Assembly (NCBI GenBank): GCA_001599755.1
Contig: BCHX01000008.1
Location: 2,480,001-2,544,000, forward strand
Length of the DNA: 64,000 bases
Direction of reading: 5' to 3'
Source: Gliomastix tumulicola
Taxonomy: Eukaryota; Ascomycota; Sordariomycetes; Hypocreales; Bionectriaceae
The notes under the pieces are model-generated. The model saw only the letters and a list, made by a program, of their open reading frames with translations. It was not told where the DNA came from and did not search any database. Made by a program: the position numbers and the translations under genes. Below are positions 31,549 to 43,802 of the stretch, in pieces. Within the stretch, counting starts at the first letter, position 1, and each line of letters opens with the position of its first letter.

Positions 31549-32139
31549 ATGCGCTTCTCCCTCCTCGCCACCGCGGCGCTCTACGCCGCCTCCGCCTCGG
31601 CAACCCTCAACTGGACGCTCATCCGCGCCGCCAACCCGACCGCCGACCAGCAGGACGCCTACACGCGCATCGACGCCGCGATGCGCGCGGCCGTCACGCG
31701 CTACCACCGCTACACGGGCGCCAACAAGACGATCCGCGTCTACTACGAGCCGTCGGTGCCCACGGCCGAGGCCAACTACAACGGCGACCTGCGCTTCGGC
31801 GCGAACCGGAGCTACATGAGCGAGCGCACCGCCATGCACGAGATCTCGCACACGCTGGGCATCGGGCAGACGCAGGCGTTCAACGACCGGTGCGCGGCCA
31901 ACAACTGGCCGTCGGCGACGCGGCTGCTGCAGTCGTGGGACGGCGCCGGCGCGAGGATCAACTGCGGCGGCGGGCACATCTGGCCGTATGGGCTGAACTA
32001 TGTGAGTCTTTGACGTGCTTGATGATGTTGTGGCATGGGCCGGCCGTTACTGACCGAGTTGTAGGATAACGAGTGGAGTGAGACGAATGCCAACCGGCAC
32101 GTGCAGCTGATCAATGCCATGCTAGCTGATGGACTGTGA
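31549..32139 (+). CDS. Small secreted HEXXH (zincin-like) protein
   Basis: Two exons, 31549-32001 and 32065-32139, encode 175 residues. A signal peptide (residues 1-~18, ending in ASA) is followed by a compact domain. The motif HEISHTLGIG at residues 97-106 matches the HEXXHxxG zinc-binding site of zincin metallopeptidases, with a downstream His in GGGHIWPYGLNY as a possible third ligand. The segment TQAFNDRC/NCGGGH is shared, as I recall, with fungal proteins often annotated as ricin-B-lectin or hypothetical secreted proteins, which would place this domain alone without a lectin domain. The protein contains two Cys and several potential N-glycosylation sites. Enzyme activity is inferred from the motif only. 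Short length and secretion are compatible with an extracellular effector or peptidase. Confidence 0.85.
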
Positions 32140-32292
32140 GAGACCTCAGGGCTAGATCTGGGCCTGCTGTGGGCTGGGCGGTTGAAGCTTTGTCCGGGTG
32201 ATGGTTTGTGGCCAGAGATATCGTCACAGCATGAGATGAATTGGGGCCAGCGTCATTGGTTCGGAGGATGCTTGAGTATATAGGGAGAAAGG

Positions 32293-33025
32293 TTAAACGC
32301 CAAAATGCACATAGGCAACCCAATGACAAGGCCCCTCATCAAAATCATCAGTCACTGTTCTCTTCCGGCCTTCGTGGGGAGACGACGCGTCGTCTTGTTC
32401 GGATTCATCGTCATCAGCACCCTTGGGAGCCCAACCACGCATCCCTGCCTCTCCTAACCTGTTCAATCTCGAACTTAGCGCACGCGAAGCCTGGACGAGC
32501 CTTGTTGCGTCCGGCTGTGTCTGTGCGTGCGACCGGTAGGCGACGCTGCTGCGGGCGAGGCCAACAGTAGTAGTAGTTTGTCGTCTGCCGGCGGAGATAT
32601 CACTCGAGATCCACTCAGCCCTGAGCTTTCTAGTGGCGTCGTGAAGTCCCTCGCTGACAGATTTGTCGTCCATGCCGTGCGACTGCATCCACGAGTAGGT
32701 GTTCACCGACACTCCGACGCACGCCTTGTCCTCCACGTCCCATAGCGTCCCAACTACGTGTCGGAAGCCGCAAAGCTGTAGGGCTGCCGCAAGATGGAGA
32801 CCTTCGTCCAGCAGCTCTCCACCCCGTAAGCGTGCCGTCCCGCACGCCGAGAGGTACGCAAGGAACGGCTTCCGGCTCTTCTCTAAGTTGACGCCGAGCA
32901 GGCTCGAGACTGTGAGCCGGCTTTGGTCCAGAAGCAGCGCGCTCTTGAGCGGATCGGTCGGGTGCGTGTGCCCGTGGCCGGCAAAGTGAAACATGTCACA
33001 ATCTTTGAGGCACTCTAGCACTTCG

Positions 33026-33062
<37 letters not shown>

Positions 33063-36000
33063 GAGACTCAGGTCTACGCACCCGTATTCCCTCCCACAGG
33101 CGCTCCAGGCATTCGATCTCCCTGCGTGCGAATTTCAACCGTCCTGCATGCACCAGGGCAATGCTTGCCGCCGCTGTCTTAGGGACATTGCCGATGCCGC
33201 CGCGGGGGCTCTGCATGAGCGAACTGACGGAGAAGCTGTAGGAAGAAACGACACGGTCGACAACGCTGCGACCGTTCTGCTGATGGTATCCCGCGGCGTG
33301 TATAGGAAATTTGGATAAGTAGCCGGTGGTAATCCACCGTATGTGAGGCCATGCTTCGCCGTCCAGGGGGATATTCTCGAAACCAAGGTAACTGAGTACA
33401 GGCTCAGCCACGACGTCCCAGAGCCACTCTAGGAGCTCCGCCATGACATTAAATAGATTAAGTCTAGCCTTGAAATAATCTATATCTTGAATATGCAGAT
33501 CTTTCAAGCGGACTGTACTTAGACCAGTAGTCTGGACAATCAGAGCGTCGCTTCTCAATTCACTGACATTGAGGATCACAATCGGTGCGGAGGAAGCCGC
33601 TCCTCTGAACTCGTCCTCAGTCGGCGGGAGTAGAAAGCGTTCAAAGCCCCGGACCTTGCGGATGGCATCAATGGACGCCTTGAGCGTCTTGTCCGCTTCG
33701 TAGCGAGCGTCCGCCGGGTACCATGAACCGACAGAGACCGTCTGTTTGAAGGCTATGCTCTTGTCAAGGGCGTCTCGACACTGGAAATAATCTTCAGCGA
33801 GATAAGGCCTCAGCTTCTTGAGGTCCGACACCGGAGCCCGAATATCGCGGAGAGCGGCCACAATTATCCCCCGGCTCGACTCCAGGAGCGTTAGGATCTC
33901 ATACAGCGGCGCCTCAACGCATAAAAGTATAGCCGCCATATCAGACCCTACGTTGGAGAACTGAGCCAGAATGTATTGCTTATCCAGGATGTCCAGGGAC
34001 TGCGGCGTGATGAGCGGCATGAGAGATGCCCATTCCGGAACAAGCTGCGCAGCGGCTTTCACATTGCCGACGTCCAGATGAGCGCTGATGAGATTTCCAC
34101 AGCCCACGAATCTGTCAAATGGCGGGGCGGCTGGGGTATCAATAGCTCTCCGAATAAAGTCGAGCCCATGCTGAAGAGTGTCCGCCGACGCTGTCTGGAT
34201 CCGGCACTTCTGTATATGGCTCCTGCCAAGTTGTAGCAGCGCTGCGGCGTGGAGCGGGCTGTGCTCTGGCGTTGCTTCGAGGGCTTTCTCATAGTAATTG
34301 ATGCATCTTTCTAAGTCCTCGGGGATACTAGACCGCTCAAACTTATCTTGGTAGAACGCTCCAATGTCTCCAAGCAGCTGCGGCCGATTGACATGTGTAG
34401 GGGGCATGAGCCTCTCGGCCTGATGCAGATCACTGATACCTTCGTCAAGGAAAGCGATTTCTCCGCTTACGCGATGCCTCAGTGCGTTGGTGATTGCGTA
34501 ATCTCTCAGCATATCTGGAAGTTCAGGATCGCTGGGCGACATCTGCGCCTTAGCTTGCTTAAAAAAGTCGAGACCTTTACTTAGGTCCCCATCGCTCTTC
34601 TCCCTTGCATATCGAGCGACATAGGAGGCACCAAGTTGGTGAAGAGAACGTACCCTGAGTTTCTCGCCGGCCTTGGGACTACTGACAGCTTCTTCGAGTA
34701 GCTTGATGCAATGCTGAAGGTCTGCGATAGCCCCGTGCTGGAGGTATCTATGATAGTAGGCCTTTGATAGACAGTCCAGGACCATGGGTCGAAGTGGCGA
34801 TATGAACGGGGCTATCTCAAGAGCTGTCTTGAGGCTCTTAAAGGCTTTCTCGAGACTGTCATCATTTCCTGTTGCGGAAAAGTGCAAAACACTCAAATGA
34901 CCTAGTTCCTGCAACCAATGGCCTCGCTTAGCACTCTCCGGGGACGTTATGTTCAGGAGTTCATGCTGGGCTTCGATAGCCTCTTCAATACATTTTGGGT
35001 GTCCAGTCTTGATATAGTCTGCATGAAGCGCATACGCGAGCTCTTCGAGATCATGCTGGCGCTTCAGACTGGCCCGTTCGGTGGAATATGCACCGGCAAG
35101 CTCCAAGGCGTATGCAGACACAGCCGAGCTCGAGCTGTCCGCATCCCTACCTCTCTTCTCCGCTATCCTCTGATTGAGATGCTCGATTGCTTCCAGCACC
35201 CAAAGCACATCGGGATGCTGTTTAGGAGTACTTGAGATAAGCTTTCGAGTCCAGTGCAGGACGGATTCCACATGTTGGTATTCATCTGCCAATTGGTACC
35301 TAAACAGCAGACATGACACGAGCTCCTTTAGTACGTAGCTCCAGCTGCTGGTGCCAGAGTGCAGCTTAGAGTGCGCGTTGATGATGTGATCGATGGCGAT
35401 GTCGATATCTTCCACCGAGTCCGCCATTACTGCTTTGCTCCTGTACAGCGAGCCAAGGTTCAGCAGGCAGTTGACTACCCCTTCGTGGTCGCTCGGCCCA
35501 GCTTCCTGTGCTGCATGTCCCAGTTGCAGGGCAGCATCAAAGTCGCTCCCCTGCAGCGTCTTGTTGTAGAGACTCATGTAAAGCCGACTGAGTATGTGGA
35601 GCATCTTACTCTTGGGATGTTGGCCAAGCTGAGTAGTGACGTCTCTGGCGGCCTCGAGCTGTTGGATGGATGCTTCCAGGTCGGAGAGACTCCCGGTAGC
35701 ATTGTGCCTCGCCTTGTAACACTCAGATAGCACCTCGTGACATAACTTAATGTCATCGTCTGGTTGACCTGCGTCTCTAATGGAGCTATGGAGTCGCGCA
35801 ATGCCTTTCTCCAGCGGAAACACAGATGTGGTCGACTTGTACATCTGCAGACATGCCGATCCGAACTGAGCGGCGTACTTGAGACATTGTGGCTGCGTCA
35901 AAGCGGTCGCTTCTATGAGATTTTCCAGTAATCTCATCAGCCTTCGTAGATCCATCAAATCTTTTGACTTGTCGACAACTTGGGACTGTAGTTCCACCTG

Positions 36001-36645
36001 CTGGATGAGTTCAGACACTGAAGCACCATCGCGGCCAGTTTGCACCTGTTCAGTATCGTTTCCCAACTGCAAAGACTGCATGTAGGCCTGATCAGCGAGC
36101 TCCCATTCTTTGAGTTCTTCCTTCTGGATGAACATGAACCAATGAGTCTTCTCAAGGTTCCGGAGGACAGGTCGGCGCCTATTGTCGCTGCCCGAAAACG
36201 CCTCGGCCGCCCTCGTGTAGTACTTTGCAGCCGAGTCAAGGTCTGACACATATCCAGTCAGGCTGTTCTTGAGAATAAACACAATCCCGAGGCTGTTGCA
36301 GAGTGTCCCTCTTTCTACCGTGGTAATGCGGCCTCTTCGCAGCACGCCCAAGAGGAGCACTCCCGCAACGTCGAGCTCGGCAGTCGACTTTGACTCCCTT
36401 CCATGATCCATATACGCCCTGGCGAGACCTCGCATCATCTTTGCCCAAGCCCGGTCGTCTTCTGGCGTTACGTCGACGGCGTCTCTCGCGTACGCTATGT
36501 GCTGATCCAGATACGCATTATCTCCTGTGGTGCGGAAGGTGCCCATGCAGGCTTCCAGCAGAGGCACAAGCGCCGAGGTTCGTTCCGGCGGTATGCCCGG
36601 CGGCAGGTTTGCCATCGCCGTTTTGGGTGCTTCAGGCTGGTCCAT
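32293..36645 (-). CDS. TPR-like repeat protein with C-terminal CHAT caspase-like domain
   Basis: One uninterrupted exon of 1,450 residues from ATG 36645; the frame extends 49 codons to 36792, but the later ATG has a better context and precedes the conserved region. About 1,000 residues consist of helical TPR-type units (LGASYVARYA, LGDIGAFYQDKFE, LLQLGRSHIQK and others), each with A/L/Y/A-type spacing. The C-terminal domain is CHAT: FHFAGHGHTH contains the candidate catalytic His1224 and LSACGT the candidate Cys1268, followed by HVVGTLWDVED, the family's third block. A Ser run (AGC repeats, 33029-33061) sits just before the active site. CHAT proteins are clan CD cysteine peptidases; TPR-CHAT fusions are regulated proteases in bacterial defence, while the fungal homologues are mostly unstudied. 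No inactivating change is visible. Confidence 0.9.
33029..33061 (-). repeat. CTG/AGC trinucleotide microsatellite encoding poly-Ser
   Basis: Eleven pure triplet units on the plus strand read as AGC codons in the CHAT gene, giving a Ser linker before the catalytic domain. Pure repeats of this type change length readily, and in-frame changes would leave the protein readable. Confidence 0.9.
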
Positions 36646-36960
36646 CGCATGCGGCAGGACTGGATGTTGTCTAGGATGTAAACCACAAAGGCGGCGTGCC
36701 TGAGAAAGCAATTTGTACGAGTAGAAGTTGTCGATGCCCAACTTCCTTTTGGTCAGCAATTGGTCAGCAATGCTCCGCCTCACTGGCTGCATGCACGCAC
36801 GTGCACCTTTGGCAAAATTACTCCAACATCAATGTAAGCCTTTATTACCCTAGTGCTCACTGCCCAGACATATGGACAAGAAATATCGATATTATATAAA
36901 AGGCAAATGGTATGGTCTGGGAAGCAAATTTCGGGATGGACAGCAGCCTATCCCCATCCC

Positions 36961-37890
36961 TTAAACATGAGACCGTCGCACAGTCGACATGCTCATTGAC
37001 CTCGGTCCCATATCACCACCCTTCCCAACATACCCATTCGTCCAGATCCCCCTCTCCTTCTGATACAGCGCAAACCAGCCAATGATGAGCACCACCGCCG
37101 CGGATGTCGGATTGAAGACGAACGACAGCACATCAACGGCTAGCAGATCGCTGCGGGAGTAGAAAATGGTCCCATGGTACCGTCCCAGGCTGAAGAGCCC
37201 CGCGTAGATGGTATGGTACAGCTCCCGGAGGAGAGTGAGGGTGTTCATCGCCAGCAGGAGGTAGAAGACCTTCCGCAGCGGCGTGGCGCGGGTGATAAGG
37301 ATGGCGTGGATAATGGTGCCGACCGCGATGAGGAGCAGAATGAGGGATATGACGAAGGCGAGCACGTGGACCATGTCGCTGAGTTGGTAGTAGGAGCTTG
37401 TCGAATAGGAAACGCTGAAGTTCTGAACGACCCAGGTATACTCGTTGGCAGCGAAGCGGAGGAGGGAGAGGACGGTGAGGAGCACCAAGCCGACGTAGGC
37501 GGCGATCCGGGGGCCCCTGGCGCCGTGGACGGACGCGCTGGACACGGATCGGACAGCGAGAGCGAGCTCAAGTTGCAGTATGAGGATCGACATCAGGACG
37601 AGAGGCGAGAGGAGCAGCGCGAGGAAGGCGAGCTGGTTGATGGCGATGAGCTGTGCATTCGTGGTGTATGAGGTTGAGAGGGCGATGATGAGGCGGATGA
37701 AGTGCAGGAGGATCCATGCGAGAAGAAGCGTCCACGAGACTCGGAGCCAGGTGATGGCGCGTGATCGGGACGCATCCGAGGTCTTGCGGATGACGAAGTA
37801 GGAGAGCGGCGTGAAGACGAGGGCGAAGAGGAAGGAGAGGCAGACGAGGCCGAGGCAGACGCCGCCAATGATGGTGTGTGGATGGGCCAT
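36961..37890 (-). CDS. Seven-transmembrane hypothetical protein (DUF7702-like)
   Basis: A single exon encodes 309 residues from ATG 37890; the 32-codon upstream extension is hydrophilic and unlike a start. Seven strongly hydrophobic segments are spaced through the protein, with polar loops and a short basic Ser/Arg C-terminus (MSMSTVRRSHV). The pattern resembles the RTA1-like/DUF7702 seven-helix proteins of fungi, which have no proven biochemical function. It is same-strand with and about 315 bp upstream of the CHAT gene, but each probably has its own promoter. No signal peptide separate from the first helix is apparent. Confidence 0.82.
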   Translation of the reverse strand: MAHPHTIIGGVCLGLVCLSFLFALVFTPLSYFVIRKTSDASRSRAITWLRVSWTLLLAWILLHFIRLIIALSTSYTTNAQLIAINQLAFLALLLSPLVLMSILILQLELALAVRSVSSASVHGARGPRIAAYVGLVLLTVLSLLRFAANEYTWVVQNFSVSYSTSSYYQLSDMVHVLAFVISLILLLIAVGTIIHAILITRATPLRKVFYLLLAMNTLTLLRELYHTIYAGLFSLGRYHGTIFYSRSDLLAVDVLSFVFNPTSAAVVLIIGWFALYQKERGIWTNGYVGKGGDMGPRSMSMSTVRRSHV

Positions 37891-39459
37891 AGTTGTTCCT
37901 TGCTCTTGGATCTCTGGTATATGCTTTCCTTTTCTTTGACTGTCTTGTATTTGGCCGGATTCGTGATGATTCTTCGTGAAGATCAAACTGCAATGTATGG
38001 GGGGTGAGACGAAGATGCGAGGACCTTATATCTCGATCCCTTCGCCAAGGTCCTTGGCCGACGATGCATCACAAGACTCAAGTCTTGGGTACTCTCCTCG
38101 TAGCCCGCTGTGCCGCACAAGCCCAAAGACACCGCATCTTGCACCGCCATGGCGCCCCCCGGACCGCACAGCACAGCACAGCACAGCATACGCCGATCCC
38201 TGCTCCAGCTCGCAGCCAAAAACACAAACGCCCGACCCTGCACTGGGAAGGGGGGCCTCACCGATCATCGTCTGCCTCGCTTGCGCTTTCAGCTCAACTC
38301 AACACCCCACATAGATTTGGGGGCCGGAAAGGGAAAAAATCAAAGAATTCAATCGAGAATATCGTCATGGGCGTAGCCACAAGGTCGCGGAGGACGCCTT
38401 ATGGTATCATTGTGGAGAAGAGATCGGCACTCTGGAGGGCTGAGCTCGTACTTGACTCCTTGGCGATCCACAGGGCACCAGAGATCTGGGATCTGAATGG
38501 AGGGTTTGACAGAAGGATGTCTTGTCTGATTCATTTACTCGGGGGGGTGATTCTTGGTCGTTGGAATGCATCGTAGGGCAAGAGACGAAGGAGTCGACGG
38601 CGTCAACGTGGATGGACACCTGGGCTTTGAAACGTGAAGTCGAATGCCATCTGAACAGCAGAGAGGAAACGAGATGAAGCTTGAAGCCCCGCGTGAGGCA
38701 GTACCAGATCTGCACGTGGCAATGCTAGGCACAAGTCACCCGGATGTTGAGCCTTGCTATTGTGGGTTCCGGGGTGCTCATCTTTCCTTTATCAAAGACG
38801 GCGAGGGCCGACGACGATGATCGACTGGATTAGCCATCCGTCTGCTCCATCAACCGTTTACATCTGTACGCATGAGGCTGTCAAAGGGGACTGATGAAGA
38901 TGGATTGAGAACTCTTTACTTGAAATGGCGCCTCAATTGACATAGCCTGCTATTGCACGCATGCAATCTCTGGCACACTATTTCTCCCAGCAGTCCTGCA
39001 TTCAGTTTCAGCCTCGCATTCATATCCCATTGATACTCCCACAACCCATATACATGATATTGAGGTCCCCTATCCAGGTCGCAGCTCTCATGTTGAAATC
39101 TCACCATATGAGTCTCACTATTCGCCTCCAAGGTGAAACTCTGATTTGGCTTGTCATCCGCTAGGTCATTAGTGTGTCAACTCTTGTATGTGTATCGTCA
39201 GACTGGTGAATCCAAACTCCAGGTTTACTCCAACTGTGCCGCGACCATGACATGCAAGCTTCGCTCTAAACTTCGGCCGTTTTCTCACCACCTGGCACGG
39301 CCAAAATATGAGCCAATGGTTATCCAACCGTGACATCGGCACAGCTCGCCCAGCGAATATATAAAGTACGACATGCCGCACCATCCTTGAAGGGGGACCT
39401 TTGTCCTTCCGCGATCATCTCATTCCCGCCATCCATTGACTGGCTAAGTACCTACCAAC
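37891..39459. other. Divergent intergenic region between membrane protein and FAD oxidase genes
   Basis: No gene recognised over about 1.6 kb. TATATAAA at 39358-39365 lies about 95-100 bp before the oxidase start at 39460. A TTATA element at 38026-38030 may serve the minus-strand gene. A short CAGCA repeat occurs near 38168-38190. Confidence 0.45.
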
Positions 39460-40951
39460 ATGGGCTCGACCATCTCGAAAGACTCTACCCTCGACTCCCG
39501 CCTCACGACACTCGGTATACCGCACACCAAACCGACCTCCCCCGATTTCGATACCCAGCATGAGAGCTTCACCGGATCGCAGCCTCTCCGCCGTCCCGGC
39601 CTCATCGTCAGACCGCAGACGCCCGACCATGTCGCAACGGTAGTCAGACTATGTGTCGAAAACCGCCTCCCGCTCGTGGTGCGTGGCGGCGGACATGATA
39701 TGTATGGACGGTACGCGGCTGAGGGCGCTGTAAGCATCGATTTACGAGATCTGAATCACATCACGATTGATCCAAGCCACGCCACGGTCGATAAGAAAAA
39801 AGAGAAAACAACGGTATGGATTCAGGGAGGAACTACAATGTTGCAGGCCCTGGAGATACTGGAAAATCATGGCCTGACTGTAGCGGTGGGAACGTGCGGG
39901 ACAGTCGGCTTCGTGGGATGGTCTCTCATCGCCGGGCTGGGACCATATATGCACTCGTACGGAATAGGCGCAGACCAGATTGTAGGCGCGAAGGTCGTCA
40001 ATGCCAAGGGGAAGCTCGTGACCGCCAACAAGGAGATGTTGAAGGGACTGAGAGGCGGCGGAGGGAACCTGGGCGTGGTGACGGCGCTGCAGGTCAGGGC
40101 CTATCCCTTCCAGCAGGTAAGACACATACATACACAGTCACTGACTACGGGTCGATATACTGAGACGTTGCTTCTAGATCCAGGCTGGCGAGATCATGTA
40201 CGACTCAACAGACATCCGCCGCATCTCCAAAACATTCCTCACCAAGTTCGCCGCCCTTCTTGCTGGCGATGTCCCCCGCCAATTCTCTCTCCAGCCACAG
40301 TTCTGGCTCGTCCCCGGCGTGGGACTCTCCCTTGTATGCAATCTCATCTGGAACGGACCGTCCGACGACACGTACAAGGAATGGCTGCAGAAGGTCGGCG
40401 ATCTGGCACCGCTGATGCAGGGCTCCAAGAGCATGGAGGAGACGGTGACGCAGATGTCGCCTCTCGCTTTCTCGAAGGTAATCACGGACCATCTGCCGGC
40501 CAAGGTGCTGGGCGGTTCTCACTCCGCTACCTCAGCGCGTCTCTCGGACGACTTCATCGACGAGATGGTCGAATGCATTGATGATCTACCCCGCGACGGC
40601 GCAGGTGGCCTCAGTCTGCACATCATGCGAGACAGCTGCCCCTCGCTCTCGTCATCCCAGTCGATCCCAGAATCCGTCTGTCCCTTCAGGAATCCCGGCG
40701 TGCACGTCGAGATCCTGGGTGTCGCAGACGACGAAGAACGGGCGGAAAAGGCCACGACGTGGGCGAGAAGGACGAGGGACAGGCTGATGGCATTGCCAGG
40801 CGCGTCCAAGGTGGCGTACTTCCCGCTGACGGCGCCTGAGCTCTACGACGCGGAGGAGATGTATGGAGAGGAAAAGCTCCGGGAGTTGAGGCGGTTGAAG
40901 CGCAAATTTGATCCTGAGGGGGCGTTTCGATATGCGATCCCGAGTGTTTGA
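39460..40951 (+). CDS. FAD-linked oxidoreductase, berberine-bridge-enzyme-like (bicovalent-FAD type)
   Basis: Two exons, 39460-40116 and 40178-40951, encode 476 residues. The FAD-binding PCMH domain occupies about residues 40-220, with His79 in RGGGHDMYG as the expected 8-alpha-histidyl attachment site and Cys146 in GTCGTVGFVGW as the expected 6-S-cysteinyl site, so the flavin may be bound at two positions. There is no obvious signal peptide, so a cytosolic location is likely. The substrate-binding half follows (QFWLVPGVG, HIMRDSC). The C-terminus lacks the canonical BBE motif of secreted relatives and ends in FDPEGAFRYAIPSV. Such enzymes oxidise alkaloids, sugars or polyketide intermediates; the substrate is unknown. 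Confidence 0.9.
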
Positions 40952-41744
40952 GGAGCGATGCTGCAGCTCAATATAATCATGCAACCAAGACGAGTGTCCC
41001 GTATGATGTTGGTAGTCGTCACACAAACTCTGTCATGGGCTGTCCCGGTCATTTTGCGGGCTAGCTCACTTGTAACAGGCCAACCACGGGCTGCGCTCCC
41101 CTCAAGAGCTCCTGGTAAACTTACCCAGGAGGAACTATTGGTAGTGGCGTTCTTGGCCTCACAACCAGCCAGAAACAGTGAATCTCGACTGGCTAGCCAG
41201 CGGCGCCCGCTGCATCAGCGCTCGCTCAGGCTTATTTCCTGCCGCTGCTGCTGCGCCTGCCACTGACTATGCGACCACGTGCGCCATCAAACGACGCTCG
41301 CGCGCGCGGACAATGACGTCTCATCCTGGGACTCGTTGCCCGGGCTCCAGAGGGCGATGGATTTTTTGATGATCAGCGCATTAGCTGCCGGTATCCGTCG
41401 TATGGCCGCTGAACGCGAGGAATGCGAGCTCCCCTACCCATCCTCATTGGCTGACAGACCGTCGATCTGCCTTAGTGGCGGAGTCGGTGAGCGCACGCCC
41501 GGGGGAGACGTAAGTTAATTTAATGAGTGCGTCGGCTCGCGTACTCGTTGGATACGGCCTGTACGGCACGCTCAGACAGCCTCTGCCTAGCAGTCTGCCA
41601 GGGCTGGACGGTGAGTGGACGCGTCAACGTGCGACCGGATTCGTGGGACGGGACGATATATATATATCTATCTTGCCTAGATTTCTTCCAGCGTCAGACA
41701 AACCAAGCTTCCTTTCCAAGACATGGTCTGACAATTTGCCCGAC
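40952..41744. promoter_or_regulatory. Intergenic region and promoter of the second FAD oxidase
   Basis: No gene seen. An eleven-base alternating TA tract at 41657-41668 lies about 80 bp before the ATG at 41745 and is the likely TATA element. Confidence 0.45.
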
Positions 41745-43802
41745 ATGCATCTCCATACAATCATATCCCTGCTACCATCCCTCGCCCTCGCCGGCGCTCT
41801 CCCCCGTACCTCCTCCCCCTCCTGCAAAGCCTTCCCCGGCTCGCCCTCCTGGCCGTCCACCGACCTCTGGACGCAGCTTAACGAGACTGTTTCTGGCCGT
41901 CTCCTCCATCCGGCCCTCCCCGGTGGCGTCTGCCACAAGGACCAGCCCAACTACGACGCGGAGCAGTGCCAGGCGGTCGGCGCGGACGGCGAGGTCGGCC
42001 AGGGCCTCTGGAGCTCATACGACTGGCACGCGACTGACCCGCTGTCGATCGAGTGGGACAACTGGGCGAACTGGACGTGTCTGCCACGGACGGATGTGCC
42101 GTGCTCAAGGGTCGGGTATCCGGCGTACGTGGTGAATGCGAGCTCGGCTGAGCATGTGGCCGTTGCCGTCAATTTTGGTATGTGATATGGTTCGTCGTGC
42201 TAGAGGTTTTGATGGAGTGACTGACAGCTCAGCCCGCGAGAACAACGTCCGTTTGAATGTCAAGTCCAGCGGCCACGACTTCCTCGGCCGATCTAACGCC
42301 CCAGGATCTCTCTCCATCTGGGTGCACCATCTCAATTCACTTGCTTTCCACAAGGGCTCCTTCACGCTCACTGAAGACAAGAAGGACGGCTGCCATACCG
42401 TCATCGAGGGCGATGCCATCACCGTCGGCGGCGGGACGGCGATGTACGATATCTACAAGTTCGCTGACCAGCACGGCGCGGCTGTTGTTGGTGGTGGTGC
42501 GAAGAGCGTGAGTGTGGGAGGATACATCACCGGCGGCGGACATAGTATCCTCAGTCCGACGTACAGTCTCGCTGCAGACAACGTGCTCGAGATCGAAGTT
42601 GTCACTCCCGCCGGAGAGATCCTCGTCGCCAACGAGAAGCAGAATAAGGATCTCTTCTGGGCTCTAAGAGGTGTACGTCCTACTTCCACCCCCTTCTCCC
42701 TATATCTCCCTACTATCAAGAAACAGCTCACTAACCTCCACCCAGGGAGGCGGCTCGACCTTCGGCGTCCTCACATCCATCACCCTCCAAGCCCACCCAA
42801 CCCCCAAGATCGAATCTACCAACGCCATCTTCGCCATCCCAAGCAACTCGACTCAGACCCGGTCCTTCCTCGCTTGGCTCCTCGGCAGCATCCCGTCCAT
42901 GATGGACGCGGGTCTCGCCGGCTACGACTACTTCAGCGCCACCGACGTCGTCCCCGTGCCGTACCCGGGCCTCCCGCCCAACCTCGCGGGCATGTCGGGC
43001 TCCCTCGTCCTCGTCGACCGCGAGCCGGGCGCGCTGCAGGCCGAGCTGGACCGTCTGAACGAGATCGTCAAGGACAAGTTTGCGGGTGCCGCGGGCGTCA
43101 TGGCCGAGCCGGTGAAGACGTATAACACCTTCTTGGAGTGGTTTGACGTGAACTTTGACGCTGGGACGTGCGGGGTGAGCGCGGTGATGAAGTCGCGGTT
43201 GATTGATGAGCGTGCGTTGACGGAGGATCCGGAGGCCATCGTCGATGCTTTGATGTCGGCGAGTGCGCCTAATGGGGGCATGTCGATGTTCTTGCTTGGA
43301 GGGAAGGAGGTGAATGAGGCGAAGCCGAGGGGCGGATCGAACGCGGTGAATCCTGGATGGCGGAAGGCCTTTGTTCATTCTTGTGAGTACCTTCATTGAA
43401 AGATGAATGTTTGGGATTAGATGGCTGACCTCGATCTCGTCGCAGTGACCGCCGCGGGATTTGCACCGTTCAACAGGACAGCCGAACGGGAAGCCGTGGC
43501 AAACCTCGACGCCGCTTGGGAGCCCTTGGCTGAGTTGACCCCTGATCTCGGGGCGTACATTAATGAGGTAAGCCCCCGTAGGACATTTACCGTCTTCTGA
43601 TTTTTCCTACTAACAGCGGTCCAACCAGGCTTCTGCTTTCGAGAAGGATGCACCCCTGACTTTCTGGGGCGACAACTACGAACGGCTCCTGGCCATCAAG
43701 CGCGAGGTCGATCCTCATGATGTCTTCTGGTGCTCTCCCTGTGTTGGCAACGACCGATGGAAGCAGAGTGAAGATGGACAGTTGTGTAGGGTAGGCTCGT
43801 AG
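41745..43802 (+). CDS. Secreted FAD-linked oxidoreductase (VAO/BBE family, monocovalent type)
   Basis: Five exons: 41745-42177, 42233-42672, 42746-43382, 43446-43567, 43629-43802; 601 residues. A signal peptide opens at the chosen ATG (hydrophobic core LLPSLALAGA). An N-terminal Cys-rich segment typical of secreted fungal members follows, then the PCMH fold with His159 in SSGHDFLG as the FAD attachment residue. The matching block GGGAKSVSVGGYITGGG has no cysteine at the second attachment position, so one covalent link is predicted. LFWALRGGGGSTFGV and the C-terminal BBE motif FWGDNYERLLAIKREVDP are intact, ending in a Cys-containing tail. Potential N-glycosylation sites are numerous. It lies 800 bp downstream of the other oxidase but the proteins are only distantly similar, so they are not recent duplicates. 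Confidence 0.93.

Noticed and set aside
36646..36792. Upstream 49-codon extension of the CHAT protein
   Set aside because: Basic and without repeat features, with a weaker start context than the ATG at 36645; kept only as an alternative.
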